A stretch of 64,000 bases of DNA from Bacillota bacterium (GCA_023416955.1 JAEZGM010000029.1:1-64000), one strand, 5' to 3'; positions 32,156 to 41,587 are shown, counted from the first letter of the stretch. Notes: generated by a model from the letters alone, not told the origin. Made by a program: numbers and translations.

Positions 32156-33412
32156 ATGAACGATTGTCTTGTTCTTTTGACAAAGACCTTTCCTTTTGAC
32201 AAAGGCGAGGAGTTCATAGAAAACGAAGTGCCTGTTCTGGCAAAATCCTTTGCAAGGGTAATTCTTATCGCGACCAGCGTCGGGAATACGCCGGTACAGA
32301 CCAGAAAAACGCCGGAAAATGTCAGTGTACACACCATTCCCACTGCGGCGATAAAACGCGGCCTGCCGGCAGCGGCGGCCAGACAGCTCCCCTTCCTTAG
32401 TTATGACGGGTACTGCGACAGCAAGGAAAAGGACGCAATAAAAGGTTCTTTCAAAAAAAGAATGTTTCTGACTTATTTCATCGCAAAGTCTGAGTTGGTT
32501 TTCCGTGAAGCCCGCCGAATTTTGCAGAACTGCGCACTCGGGCAATATGACAGCGTTACGTTCTACAGCTATTGGTTCTACGACATTGCGCTGGCCGCAG
32601 TTAAGCTTAGGGATTGGTGTGAAAACAGCGTGAAACGGGCGGTCAGCCGTGCCCACGGATACGACCTTTACCGCTATCGAAATTCAATGGGCTACCTTCC
32701 GCTTCGCGGATATCTGCTGAAAAATCTTGATCAAGTATATCCCTGTTCGGAAAACGGCAGCAATTATTTGAGGGACGGATATCCGGAATATCGCGATAAA
32801 ATACAGACATCCTACCTCGGCACGCACGACTTCGGTCTTTCGCCGACAAAACATGATAGTACGTTTCATATCATCAGTTGCTGTTATATTTCGCCCGTGA
32901 AACGTGTGGAAGTACTGGCGCAGGCACTGGCTCTTTTGAAAGATAGCGGCCTTCGATTGGAATGGACCCATTTTGGCGGAGGTGAAGGGCTGGAGGCATT
33001 GAAAGAGTATGCACAGCAGTCCCTTTCCTTTATGGAGTACCGCTTTGCGGGCGGAATTCGGAATCCCGATTTAATGGCGTACTATCAAAGCCATCATGCC
33101 GACGTTTTTGTGAATACAAGCAGTTCGGAAGGCCTTCCGGTCAGCATCATGGAGGCATGTTCCTTTGGAATTCCGATTATTGCGACCGATGTGGGCGGTA
33201 CGGGTGAAATTGTTCGCAGTGGCGAAACCGGGTTTCTGGTTGATGCCGATATTTCACCGGACGAACTTGCGAAAACAATACAGGCAGCAGCCGTATTGCC
33301 GTCGGAAAAAATGAACGCACTGCGTCAGAACTGCAGAAAGCTATGGCTGGAACAGTTTCATGCGGAAAATAACTACAGCCGCTTTGCCGAAAGCATTAAA
33401 GCGTCAAAATAG
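32156..33412 (+). CDS. Glycosyltransferase family 4 (418 aa)
   Basis: A GT-B glycosyltransferase: C-terminal half with CCYISPVKRVEVLAQALALL, WTHFGGGEGLEAL and NTSSSEGLPVSIMEACSFGI, the last being the nucleotide-sugar E-x7-E region. The N-terminal half is divergent (FPFDKGEEFIENEVPVLAKS is typical of polysaccharide glycosyltransferases that move from the membrane face). It diverges from the GT2/GT4 pair, and the three probably serve one surface glycan. No polymerase or flippase gene is in the window. Confidence 0.85.
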   Translation: MNDCLVLLTKTFPFDKGEEFIENEVPVLAKSFARVILIATSVGNTPVQTRKTPENVSVHTIPTAAIKRGLPAAAARQLPFLSYDGYCDSKEKDAIKGSFKKRMFLTYFIAKSELVFREARRILQNCALGQYDSVTFYSYWFYDIALAAVKLRDWCENSVKRAVSRAHGYDLYRYRNSMGYLPLRGYLLKNLDQVYPCSENGSNYLRDGYPEYRDKIQTSYLGTHDFGLSPTKHDSTFHIISCCYISPVKRVEVLAQALALLKDSGLRLEWTHFGGGEGLEALKEYAQQSLSFMEYRFAGGIRNPDLMAYYQSHHADVFVNTSSSEGLPVSIMEACSFGIPIIATDVGGTGEIVRSGETGFLVDADISPDELAKTIQAAAVLPSEKMNALRQNCRKLWLEQFHAENNYSRFAESIKASK

Positions 33413-33663
33413 AATTATGCGGATTTTAAGGAACTGCTGCGCAATGAATAAATATACCAACCAGCCCAGAAAAGTCGCGGTTTTGTATTTATCATAGGTC
33501 TTCTTTGTAAAATCTAAACTTAAAATATGTCTGCTTGATTGCCTCGTTTAATTCTGATGTTTTTGTAGTTCATGCAATCCTTACCATTTTACAAACAAGC
33601 CCTAGCAAAGATAAATGCAAATGTGGGATCTAACGATGACCCACAAGCAATTTTTCCGTAAAT
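33413..33663. other. Gene-free stretch downstream of the glycosyltransferase gene
   Basis: About 250 bases without an open frame of note. The last 25 bases before the terminator (ACAAGCAATTTTTCCGTAAA) recur upstream of the mtaB terminator, so they belong to a repeat unit (see 33642-33713). Confidence 0.4.
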
Positions 33664-33713
33664 GCGGTGTTGCAAAATGACTTTGATTCATTTTACAACA
33701 CCGCCTTTTTGCA
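33642..33713 (+). terminator. Terminator-like repeat, copy A
   Basis: GCGGTGTTGCAAAATGA and TCATTTTACAACACCGC form a long stem followed by CTTTTTG. The whole 72-base unit including ACAAGCAATTTTTCCGTAAA is a near-duplicate of the sequence at 40676-40747. Confidence 0.75.
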
Positions 33714-33792
33714 TATTTCATTATTGCAAGCGAATACTACCGTATAGCTGCACTTTATATCAATTTTGAGACTCTTTCAATTGAGGTTGAAT

Positions 33793-34470
33793 ATGTCTGT
33801 ATCATTTATCAGAACAATATTACTCTATATTGTAATCATTGTAGCGGTCAGGCTAATGGGAAAGCGCCAGATCAGCGAGCTGCAAACGAGCGAGCTGGTG
33901 GTAACGCTGTTAATTTCAGACATCGCCGCCATTCCTATGCAGGATACCGGTCAGCCGCTTGTGAGCGGGCTGCTTCCAATCGCCATCCTTGTCATGTGCG
34001 AAATTATTGTATCCTGTTATATGGTTAAAAACGCAAAATTCCGGAAGCTGATCTGCGGAAGTCCGATCATTGTGATCAACGACGGGAAAATCGATCAGAA
34101 GCAGATGCGCAGGCTGCGTATGACCACCGAAGACCTCTCGGAGGAACTTCGTCTCAAGGACGTTTTCAGCATAGAAGATGTAGCGTATGGCATTGTTGAA
34201 ACAAACGGGAAAATGAGTATTATCAAAAAACCCGATAAAAATCAGCCTACCGCCGGAATGCTTGGCATCGCCGTGCCCGACAACGGAATTGAAGCCGTCG
34301 TGATCAGCGACGGCATTATTTACGACGCTGCGCTGTGCCTGTGCAACAAAAGCCGCGACTGGCTTAACGGCGTACTGCGCGGAAAAAATGTAAAAACAGA
34401 AGAGATTTTCATCATGACGACGGATCGTTCGGAAAATTTTAATATTATTAAAAAGGATGATTACAGATGA
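33793..34470 (+). CDS. DUF421 (YetF-like) membrane protein (225 aa)
   Basis: Three N-terminal hydrophobic helices with the family signature VRLMGKRQISELQTSELVVT, then a cytoplasmic domain with SPIIVINDGKIDQKQM and RLRMTTEDLSEELR. This family in Bacillus includes YetF and related spore-linked membrane proteins. The biochemical role is unsettled. The start is the ATG at 33793 behind TTGAGG, rather than the TTG at 33766. It overlaps the DUF4363 gene by four bases, a common pairing in spore formers. Confidence 0.88.
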   Translation: MSVSFIRTILLYIVIIVAVRLMGKRQISELQTSELVVTLLISDIAAIPMQDTGQPLVSGLLPIAILVMCEIIVSCYMVKNAKFRKLICGSPIIVINDGKIDQKQMRRLRMTTEDLSEELRLKDVFSIEDVAYGIVETNGKMSIIKKPDKNQPTAGMLGIAVPDNGIEAVVISDGIIYDAALCLCNKSRDWLNGVLRGKNVKTEEIFIMTTDRSENFNIIKKDDYR

Positions 34471-34847
34471 AACGAATCTGGGCGTCCGTGATTATATTCA
34501 TTTTAGCTGTAACGGTCTGTATTCTGGGTACCATTACAGTCCAAAATATCACCGAGGATTTGACCCGGACCATTACACAGGCTAAAAAGGAAGCCGATAT
34601 CGGAAATACGGATTTATCTTATCAGCTCAGTAAAAAAGCGGTGTCAGATTGGCACAGCAGCCATGAAATCCTGTGTATTTATATGTCTCACTCAAAACTG
34701 GAAGCGGTCGATCAGACATTGGCCGGGCTTCCGGGGCTCGTACAGCACGGCGCAAACGAGCAGTTTTCTTCGGAATGCGACCGCGGCATTACACAGATTT
34801 ATTACCTGAAGGAATCGGAGCTGCCAAGCCTGCAAAACATCTTTTAA
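34467..34847 (+). CDS. DUF4363 protein (126 aa)
   Basis: One N-terminal membrane helix (about residues 5-25) and a helical extracytoplasmic domain (ITEDLTRTITQAKKEADIGN, then SDWHSSHEILCIYMSHSKLE) matching DUF4363, a small family found beside DUF421 in Clostridia. It overlaps the DUF421 gene by four bases, so the two proteins probably work together at the membrane. Confidence 0.8.
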   Translation: MKRIWASVIIFILAVTVCILGTITVQNITEDLTRTITQAKKEADIGNTDLSYQLSKKAVSDWHSSHEILCIYMSHSKLEAVDQTLAGLPGLVQHGANEQFSSECDRGITQIYYLKESELPSLQNIF

Positions 34848-34853
34848 CGCGCT

Positions 34854-34899
34854 AAAGAGGGTATTGCAAAATGAGTTTTCATTTTGCAATACCCTCTTT
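34854..34899. terminator. Bidirectional terminator between DUF4363 and nrdR
   Basis: AAAGAGGGTATTGCAAAATGA and its complement, separated by GTTT, form a perfect 21-base stem. The core TTGCAAAATGA is shared with the terminators at 33664 and 40701. Confidence 0.9.
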
Positions 34900-34968
34900 G
34901 CTGGGTCCGTTCATTTATCTGTTGCTGCAACAGCAGCATGTGTAGCAGTAACATTTCTGTTTGGTTTG

Positions 34969-35430
34969 TTAATTGGATTTGTTCTTGATCATGCGGTTCA
35001 ACTCATCCATAAACGTATTAATATCTTTGAACTGACGATACACGGAGGCAAAACGCACATAAGCGACCTCGTCCACATCCTTCAGCTTCTCCATCGCATA
35101 TTTGCCGATTAAACTGGACGGAACTTCGCGGTCCAGCGAATTTTGCAGCTTGTTCTGGATTTCATCCACAATCTGTTCCAGCGTATCCAAAGAAACCGGA
35201 CGCTTTTCACAGGCGCGCAAAAGTCCGTTCAGAAGTTTATCGCGATCGAACGCTTCCCTTGAACGGTCTTTCTTCACAACAACGATGGGCACTGTTTCAA
35301 TAATTTCATAGGTTGTAAAGCGTTTGGAACAACTCAGGCATTCTCTGCGTCTCCGAATTCTTCCGCCTTCATCGGTTGGACGCGAGTCAATTACCTTTGA
35401 TTCGGTAAAACCGCAATATGGACACCGCAT
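34969..35430 (-). CDS. nrdR: Transcriptional repressor NrdR
   Basis: A 153-residue zinc-ATP-cone repressor of ribonucleotide reductase genes. Cys3, Cys6, Cys31 and Cys34 (CPYC, CLSC) bind zinc. The ATP-cone (about 49-139) senses dATP/ATP (VVKKDRSREAFDRDKLLNG). Length is normal for the family. Ribonucleotide reductase genes are not in the window. Confidence 0.96.
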   Translation of the reverse strand: MRCPYCGFTESKVIDSRPTDEGGRIRRRRECLSCSKRFTTYEIIETVPIVVVKKDRSREAFDRDKLLNGLLRACEKRPVSLDTLEQIVDEIQNKLQNSLDREVPSSLIGKYAMEKLKDVDEVAYVRFASVYRQFKDINTFMDELNRMIKNKSN

Positions 35431-35507
35431 CGCTGAACCTCCCCCACCATATTTTGTACAATTATAACAAAGAAATAAAAATTAATCAAGTAGAATAATT
35501 GCTAAAT

Positions 35508-36302
35508 TTACTTAAAAGGTTGGTACAACAGTTTTTCTGCGACTTGTTTTGCTGCTTTTATTTCATTCAGGTCACGGAAGCTGTCGCGGTACACTTCAAT
35601 CATAAGATCCCCCTGAAACTCAAAGCCACGTAGCTTCTCGATAAGCGGCTCAAAATTCATCGTACCACAGCCGGGCAAAAGGCAGTCATGTTCATTGTTA
35701 TTGTCATTGAGGTGCACATGCACAAGGCTTTTCCCCATGGCATCACAGACATCAAACGGATCCTTTCCTCCGCGCACCGCCTGCTTTACGTCCAACACAA
35801 ACGCGCAATCTTTTTTAAGGTACCGGCGCATACGCTGAATAAAATCGGGCTCGTTACTTCGGAACAGGTTGATATTTTCCTGTGCGACCGTAATGCCGAA
35901 GGTTTTTCCCAACGCATACAGCTTTGCGTAATGCTCAAAATACTCCTGTTCGGTAATACGGTTCTGATCTTTACGCTGCCCATGCAGCACCAGAATTTCG
36001 GCGCCTAAAATATTTGCCGCCTGAAAGTACTGTTTATATAATTCAAGCCCATCCTGAAAACGGCGCTCATAATCCGAAAAAAGCAGGAAGCTTTCAAAAC
36101 CGGAGGTAAATGGATGAATTGATTTAACCGCCGCACCTTTTTCGTCGACTGTTTTTTTCAATCCCGCAAGATATTCCGAATTGAGCTCGCTGAATGTGTT
36201 CAAAAAGATTTCAAAAAGACGAAAATCCATTTCCGCCAAAACAGGCAAGGCCTTCTCCGGTTCCATCGGATAGAGGCACGCCGTCGAGATACCCAAGCGC
36301 AT
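35508..36302 (-). CDS. Sugar phosphate isomerase/epimerase-type TIM barrel protein
   Basis: A 264-residue xylose-isomerase-like TIM barrel. Visible family elements are EIFLNTFSE, the HGQR region after LGAEILVL, TVAQENINLFRS, CAFVLDVKQAVRGG, VHVHLNDNN and LMIEVYRDSF, which place the usual Glu, Asp, His, Glu metal ligands. The substrate is unknown. The ATG at 36302 begins MRLGISTA, the first beta strand; a Met five codons upstream (36317) is possible. Single gene. Confidence 0.85.
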   Translation of the reverse strand: MRLGISTACLYPMEPEKALPVLAEMDFRLFEIFLNTFSELNSEYLAGLKKTVDEKGAAVKSIHPFTSGFESFLLFSDYERRFQDGLELYKQYFQAANILGAEILVLHGQRKDQNRITEQEYFEHYAKLYALGKTFGITVAQENINLFRSNEPDFIQRMRRYLKKDCAFVLDVKQAVRGGKDPFDVCDAMGKSLVHVHLNDNNNEHDCLLPGCGTMNFEPLIEKLRGFEFQGDLMIEVYRDSFRDLNEIKAAKQVAEKLLYQPFK

Positions 36303-36490
36303 TAAACAACCACCCATTTCCTAGCGCGAAAAAATTCATAAAGCCAAACACAGATCACCTGTTTTTAAAATAAAATACCGTATTATAGAATTATAGCCCG
36401 CAAAAAGTCAAATGTCCAGATTATTTCACACTGAGTCGGGCAACCTAATTCCATTCCGCAAATTCAGCGAAAACAGAAAGGACAGCCGCT

Positions 36491-36925
36491 ATGCCGAAAG
36501 AAAATGAAGATCTTTTGAAAGAAATCTATAAAGCCACACAAATGGGACTGGAAGCAACAAAAGAAATTTTAAACAAGGTTGAGGACGCTTCCCTGCACGA
36601 CCAAATCGTTGAGCAGCGGAAAAATTATAAAGGAATGAGCTTGAAAGCAAAAGCGATGCTGCGCGAACAGGGGGAAGTTCCGCTCGGCGCAAAAACAAGC
36701 AAAAAAATCATGGTCAAAAGCGCGGTGACGATGAACACACTGACTAACCGCTCCCCCAGCCATATTGCGGAGCTGATGATTAACGGCACCACCATGGGGA
36801 TTATTGATATGACAAAAAGGATGAACCGGCTTGATTACTCCGACGCGGGCGCAAAGCAGCTTGCTGAAGAGTTCATTTCCAACCAACAGCAGAATATTGA
36901 AAATCTGAAGAGTTTTTTATGCTGA
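36491..36925 (+). CDS. Conserved helical protein of unknown function (144 aa)
   Basis: A wholly helical protein with an N-terminal acidic helix (ENEDLLKEIYKATQMGLEAT), a basic middle and a region TLTNRSPSHIAELMINGTTMG, ending with QQQNIENLKSFLC. The make-up resembles four-helix-bundle (ferritin-like) small proteins of Clostridia, but no metal-binding motif is visible, so the assignment is open. AGAAAGGA precedes the ATG. Confidence 0.7.
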   Translation: MPKENEDLLKEIYKATQMGLEATKEILNKVEDASLHDQIVEQRKNYKGMSLKAKAMLREQGEVPLGAKTSKKIMVKSAVTMNTLTNRSPSHIAELMINGTTMGIIDMTKRMNRLDYSDAGAKQLAEEFISNQQQNIENLKSFLC

Positions 36926-37017
36926 AAACATCGGCTTGATTTCAAAGCGCTATATCATTATAATATACTATATGAGCGGAGCTGCGTGCTCCGCACTTTA
37001 CATACAAGGAGTACGGA

Positions 37018-38925
37018 ATGAGTTTACTCAGTGCGAGCAATCTGACGAAAGGGTTCGGCTCTGACCTGATTTTCAGCGGCGTATCCTTTGAAATACAGGA
37101 AAATGACCATGTTGGTTTGGTCGGAGTCAACGGCTCCGGTAAAACCACGCTTTTCAAACTGCTGACGGGTGAACTTCCGTCGGACAGCGGGGACATTTAC
37201 AAATCAAACACGACGGTTCTCGGTTACATGGAGCAGCACGTATGCCGTGATCTTGAGCGCAGCGCCTACAGTGAAGTGCTGACTGTGTTTGACAGCTTAA
37301 TCCATATGGAACAAGAGCTGGAAGAGCTCAATCACCAGCTGCTGGCAAAACCGAAAAACATGGATGAATTAATTGAGCGTCAGGTTTTGATGAATGACCG
37401 CTTTGTGGAACAGGGCGGCCTGACTTTTCGCAGCCGCGCCCGCTCCGCACTGCTTGGCCTTGGTTTCAGTGACGAACAGATGGGACTTCCCATCGGCGTT
37501 TTAAGCGGCGGTCAAAAGGCAAAACTGCAGCTTTCGAAAATGCTGCTCTGCGGTGCGAACCTGCTGCTGCTGGACGAACCGACCAACCACCTGGACATCG
37601 CGTCCGTGGAGTGGCTTGAGGATTTTCTGCGTACCTACAACGGCGCGTACATCGTCATCTCCCATGACCGTTATTTTCTCGACCGCACCACGAACAGAAC
37701 CTTTGAAATGGAGCATTGCCGGCTTACATTGTACAAAGGTAATTATTCTACGTTTCTTGCGCAAAAGGACGAAAACACGCTGTCGGCACAGCGAAAATAC
37801 GATAATACGCAAAAGGAGATTCACCGGCTGGAGGGCGTTGTCGCGCAGCAGCGCCAGTGGAACCGTGAAAAAAACATCAAAACCGCGGAAAGCAAACTGA
37901 AAGTTATTGAGCGGCTGGAAAACACTTTGGAAAAGCCGGAGGAAAAACCGGAGGGAATCCAATTTGATTTCGGCATCTCACAGCGCGGCGGCAATGATGT
38001 GCTGAGCGTGGAGCAGCTTGCCCTCAGCTTTGATGAGAAAAAGTTGTTTCAAAACGCGGATATGGAAATTCACCGGGGTGAACGCGTATTTTTGATCGGG
38101 CCGAACGGCTGCGGTAAGACCTCATTACTGAAAACATTGCTCGGAATCTACACGCCGTGCGCGGGAGAAATCCGCTTTGGTACGGGGATTGAACCGGGTT
38201 ACTATGACCAGATTCAGGAAGGCCTTCACCCTGAAAAAACCGTTCTGGATGAAATATGGGACAGTTATCCCCGCATGACGCAAACGGAAATCCGAAACGC
38301 GCTTGCCGTGTTCCTTTTTAAGGGTGACGACGTGTTCAAGCAGGTTTCTGCCTTGAGCGGCGGCGAACGGGCGCGGGTGCTTCTGCTGCGGCTGATGCTG
38401 TCGCGCAACAACTTTCTTCTGCTGGACGAACCGACGAACCATTTGGATATTGATTCCTGCGAAGCGCTGGAATCCGCGCTGCAAAACTACGGCGGTACGC
38501 TGCTGATCGTTTCGCATGACCGCTATCTGATCAATAAAATTGCCGATAAAATTTATTATCTGGATCAGAACGGCGTGACGGAGTATATCGGAAATTACGA
38601 CGATTATCTTGAAAAAAGTAAAACCCGAGTCGAACAGGCAGCCGCCAGTGAGCCGGTCAAAGTAAATGAGTACAAGCTGCGCAAGGAGCGCGATGCAGCT
38701 ATTCGAAAAGAAAAAGCGGAATTGAAACGAATGGAAGCTGCAATTGAGGAAAAAGACCGTCAGATTACTGAACTGGAAAACGAACTGCAAAAGCCCGAGG
38801 TCGCCAGCGATTACCAGAAGACGCTCGAGGTTTCACAGCAGCTGGATGCGCTCCATCAGGAAAGTGACGCTCTGTTTCAGCGCTGGAGCGAGCTTGCGCA
38901 GAAATACGACGAACCGTTAAATTAA
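37018..38925 (+). CDS. ABC-F family ATPase (635 aa)
   Basis: A soluble protein with two ABC ATPase domains and no membrane segments: first Walker A GVNGSGKTT (36-44), signature LSGGQ near 162, DEPTNHLD; second GPNGCGKTS near 361, signature LSGGE near 446, DEPTNHLD. Between them is the charged linker (about 230-320, with KKTSKPRKA-like basic reading frame and RQWNREKNIKTAESKL), and the end is a coiled coil (about 545-630). ABC-F proteins act on the ribosome as translation factors or antibiotic-protection proteins. Which subtype this is cannot be told from sequence alone. A terminator follows. Confidence 0.92.
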   Translation: MSLLSASNLTKGFGSDLIFSGVSFEIQENDHVGLVGVNGSGKTTLFKLLTGELPSDSGDIYKSNTTVLGYMEQHVCRDLERSAYSEVLTVFDSLIHMEQELEELNHQLLAKPKNMDELIERQVLMNDRFVEQGGLTFRSRARSALLGLGFSDEQMGLPIGVLSGGQKAKLQLSKMLLCGANLLLLDEPTNHLDIASVEWLEDFLRTYNGAYIVISHDRYFLDRTTNRTFEMEHCRLTLYKGNYSTFLAQKDENTLSAQRKYDNTQKEIHRLEGVVAQQRQWNREKNIKTAESKLKVIERLENTLEKPEEKPEGIQFDFGISQRGGNDVLSVEQLALSFDEKKLFQNADMEIHRGERVFLIGPNGCGKTSLLKTLLGIYTPCAGEIRFGTGIEPGYYDQIQEGLHPEKTVLDEIWDSYPRMTQTEIRNALAVFLFKGDDVFKQVSALSGGERARVLLLRLMLSRNNFLLLDEPTNHLDIDSCEALESALQNYGGTLLIVSHDRYLINKIADKIYYLDQNGVTEYIGNYDDYLEKSKTRVEQAAASEPVKVNEYKLRKERDAAIRKEKAELKRMEAAIEEKDRQITELENELQKPEVASDYQKTLEVSQQLDALHQESDALFQRWSELAQKYDEPLN

Positions 38926-38930
38926 AAACA

Positions 38931-38952
38931 GCCCGGAAATTCCGGGCTTTGA
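38931..38952 (+). terminator. Terminator of the ABC-F gene
   Basis: GCCCGGAA and TTCCGGGC (38931-38938, 38940-38947) form a tight stem followed by TTTG, six bases after the stop. Confidence 0.75.
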
Positions 38953-38964
38953 TCTTCAATGAAC

Positions 38965-39198
38965 TCATTTTTCAGTCTGAAACTGCTTTAGCTGTTCGAT
39001 AAATTCGGCTGCATGATCACTTTCTACCTCGAGATCTACAGGCTTAGACAAATCAAGGCTGAAAACACCCATAATGGATTTTGCGTCGATCTTGTATTTA
39101 TCGGTAGTAAGGTTAATCGGAAAGTCATAGCTGTTCGTTAAGGTGACGAACTTTTTGACTGCTTCAATACTTGAAAGTGTGATCGAAGTTGAATACAT
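38965..39198 (-). CDS. HPr-like protein lacking the active-site histidine
   Basis: A 77-residue protein with the HPr fold pattern: KSIMGVFSL (40-48) is the regulatory Ser46 region (Ser41 here), followed by VDLEVESDHAAEF. The phosphoacceptor loop GxHARPA is absent: the aligned segment reads NSYDFPINLT. It therefore cannot take phosphate from enzyme I in the normal way and is more like a Crh-type or degenerate regulatory HPr. Single gene, convergent with the ABC-F gene. Confidence 0.85.
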   Translation of the reverse strand: MYSTSITLSSIEAVKKFVTLTNSYDFPINLTTDKYKIDAKSIMGVFSLDLSKPVDLEVESDHAAEFIEQLKQFQTEK

Positions 39199-39331
39199 TT
39201 GGTTTTACCTCCATATTTCGCTGTATTTATCAATAATATAGCAGCTCGCGAAATTGGTCAATATTCATTTTAACCATACATTGTTTTAATTATCCAATTA
39301 AAATATGTATTTTTTATTGAAAGGATACAAC

Positions 39332-40624
39332 ATGAAAGTTTCCGTTATTACGCTTGGGTGCAAGGTCAATCAGTATGAATCCCAGGCGATGCTGAACCAG
39401 CTTATTTCCGCCGGATTTTCCGCCGGCGAGGACGGCGAGGAAAGCGATATCGTGATTATCAATTCCTGTACGGTGACCTCTGTCAGCGACCATAAAGTAC
39501 GGCAGATGCTCCACCGCGCCCGCAGCAAAAACCCCGGAGCCGTGCTGGTTTTGACCGGCTGTATGCCGCAGGCATTTCCCGAAACCGCCGAAGCGCTGCA
39601 GGACGCCGATATTGTGCTGGGCAACTCCAACCGCTCCTCCCTGCTGCCGGATATTTTGAATTATCTTTCCACACATCAGCGGATTATAGACATCGTTCCG
39701 CATGAAAAAGCGAACGGATTTGAACATATGAGCGTCAACCGCTTTTACGAGCGGACACGCGCGTTTATTAAAATTGAAGACGGGTGCAACCGCTTCTGTT
39801 CCTACTGCATTATTCCATATGCGCGCGGCCGCGTACGCTCCAAGCCACTGGGTGAATTAAAGCAGGAAATCGCGGAAATAGCCGCCAACGGTTACCATGA
39901 AATTGTGCTGACCGGCATCAATCTTTCCGCCTACGGGCAGGAGCTTGGGCTGCACCTGTGCGATGCGGTGGAAGCTGCCTGTGCGCCGGAGGGCATCGCG
40001 CGGGTGAGGCTGGGTTCACTGGAGCCGGAACAGCTGAACGAGGATGTCATTGCCCGGCTGAGCAAACAAAAGAAGCTTTGTCCGCAGTTCCACCTTTCGC
40101 TGCAGAGCGGCTGCGACACCACACTGCAGCGTATGAACAGGCACTACGATACTGACGAGTACCGAACAATCGTAAGAAACCTCCGTACCGCCTTTGACAA
40201 CGCCGCGATTACCACCGACATGATGGTCGGATTTCCCGGCGAAACGGAAGAGGAATTTGAACAGTCGCTGGCTTTCGCGGAGGAGATCCGCTTTGCGAAG
40301 GTTCATGTGTTCTCATACTCCCGCCGCCCCGGCACCAAGGCGAACGACGCACCCGACCAGGTGCCGCAGAAAATGAAGGAACAGCGCAGCCACCTTCTGA
40401 TTACGGCGACGCAAGCCACCAAAGAGCTGTTTTTCCGGGAGCAGATTGGCCGCACGGAGCCTGTTTTATTCGAGCAGGAATGTGAGAGAGGAGTATACGA
40501 GGGTTATACGGAAAATTACACCCCTGTGAAAGTACACAGCGAGACGGACATCAGCGGGCAGATTCTCTCCGTAAAAATCACGGAAGCCGAAAGCGACTGC
40601 TGTGTTGCTGGACTGCTTGCATAG
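39332..40624 (+). CDS. mtaB: tRNA t6A37 methylthiotransferase MtaB
   Basis: A 430-residue radical SAM enzyme that adds a methylthio group to t6A37 of tRNA. The N-terminal MTTase domain has Cys10, Cys46 and Cys77 (LGCKVNQYESQ, NSCTVTS, TGCMPQ), the radical SAM core has Cys152, Cys156 and Cys159 (DGCNRFCSYCIIPYARG), and a TRAM-like C-terminus follows. The VNQYES and IIPYARGRVRS sequences favour MtaB over MiaB/RimO. The frame starts at 39305, but the ATG at 39332 behind GAAAGGA is preferred. Confidence 0.92.
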   Translation: MKVSVITLGCKVNQYESQAMLNQLISAGFSAGEDGEESDIVIINSCTVTSVSDHKVRQMLHRARSKNPGAVLVLTGCMPQAFPETAEALQDADIVLGNSNRSSLLPDILNYLSTHQRIIDIVPHEKANGFEHMSVNRFYERTRAFIKIEDGCNRFCSYCIIPYARGRVRSKPLGELKQEIAEIAANGYHEIVLTGINLSAYGQELGLHLCDAVEAACAPEGIARVRLGSLEPEQLNEDVIARLSKQKKLCPQFHLSLQSGCDTTLQRMNRHYDTDEYRTIVRNLRTAFDNAAITTDMMVGFPGETEEEFEQSLAFAEEIRFAKVHVFSYSRRPGTKANDAPDQVPQKMKEQRSHLLITATQATKELFFREQIGRTEPVLFEQECERGVYEGYTENYTPVKVHSETDISGQILSVKITEAESDCCVAGLLA

Positions 40625-40675
40625 ATACTGAAAGACGATGGTGCACACTGAATACAGTCGCTTAGATAGTGTACT

Positions 40676-40747
40676 TACAAGCAATTTTCCCGTAAAGAAG
40701 GGTGCTGCAAAATGAATTAAAGTTCATTTTCCAGCACCTTCTTTTTC
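40676..40747 (+). terminator. Terminator-like repeat, copy B
   Basis: GAAGGGTGCTGCAAAATGA and its complement (TCATTTTCCAGCACCTTC) form a long imperfect stem followed by TTTTTCT. The 72-base unit, starting ACAAGCAATTTTCCCGTAAA, is a near-duplicate of 33642-33713. Confidence 0.8.
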
Positions 40748-40759
40748 TACTGATTTATC

Positions 40760-41458
40760 TTATTTGCCAAGCTCACTGAGCTCGTATTCACAGCCGTACT
40801 CCATGACAAACGCGGTACAGGAGGTGTTTTTCAGCGCCGTCACATATTTCGCAGGGTCTTCCGTATTTTCCGCGAACATTCCGTAATGGTTCGGCACGCC
40901 GACGGACGCACCCACCCGCTTCGTCAGCTCCGCCGCTTCGTTCACATTCATGTTGCCGAGCCTTCCGTTGATGCATACAAAAATCACGTCCGCCTGAATT
41001 CCTTTCCCCACCTCCGGCGTCAGCAGGGAATCCCCTGTAAAATAGTATTTTCTGCCTTTAAGGGTACACAGCAGACCGATGCTGTCCGCCGTATGCTCCG
41101 CGAAAACAGCCTCGATATGCATTCCGGCGAAATCCAATACGCCGCCGCGATTCAGCGGGACATAGCGCTCTTCGGCCACATTGCAGCGATGCAGTACCGC
41201 CCGCCCGCTTTCCGGGCCGGCAAAACAAATATCGTTTTGCCCCATACCCATTACCATTTCTTCGTCAAGATGATCCGCATGGTCGTGCGTATAGATGATG
41301 ATATCCGCATTGACTTCCTGCGCTGTAAACGGCGTCGGAATGAGCCTGTGAAATCCGTCCAAACGAAATACCATATCGGACAAATACGGGTCAATCAAAA
41401 CCGAATGATGCCCATCTGTCAGTTCGTAGCCAGCCTGCCCTAACCAGCGAATTTTCAT
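40760..41458 (-). CDS. Metallo-beta-lactamase fold hydrolase, UlaG-like (232 aa)
   Basis: A zinc hydrolase of the MBL superfamily: MKIRWLGQAG start, LIDPYLSD, metal site HDHADH (58-63 as THDHADH), AEHTADSIG, GDSLLTPEV and NHYGMF near the end. The pattern is like L-ascorbate-6-phosphate lactonase relatives (UlaG), but the substrate is unknown and no sugar PTS genes are nearby. The open frame starts at 41566; the ATG at 41458 behind GGAAG is preferred because homology begins there. Confidence 0.85.
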   Translation of the reverse strand: MKIRWLGQAGYELTDGHHSVLIDPYLSDMVFRLDGFHRLIPTPFTAQEVNADIIIYTHDHADHLDEEMVMGMGQNDICFAGPESGRAVLHRCNVAEERYVPLNRGGVLDFAGMHIEAVFAEHTADSIGLLCTLKGRKYYFTGDSLLTPEVGKGIQADVIFVCINGRLGNMNVNEAAELTKRVGASVGVPNHYGMFAENTEDPAKYVTALKNTSCTAFVMEYGCEYELSELGK

Positions 41459-41587
41459 AGCTTTACTTCCTTTTCCCAAGGCCTTGTTTGTAAACAAGGC
41501 TTTGGCCATTATTGCTCTATGTAGTATCATATCAAAATAAATCTGCCTGTCAAGTGCGGTTTTCATCTGTATGTTAAGGCAAACATA

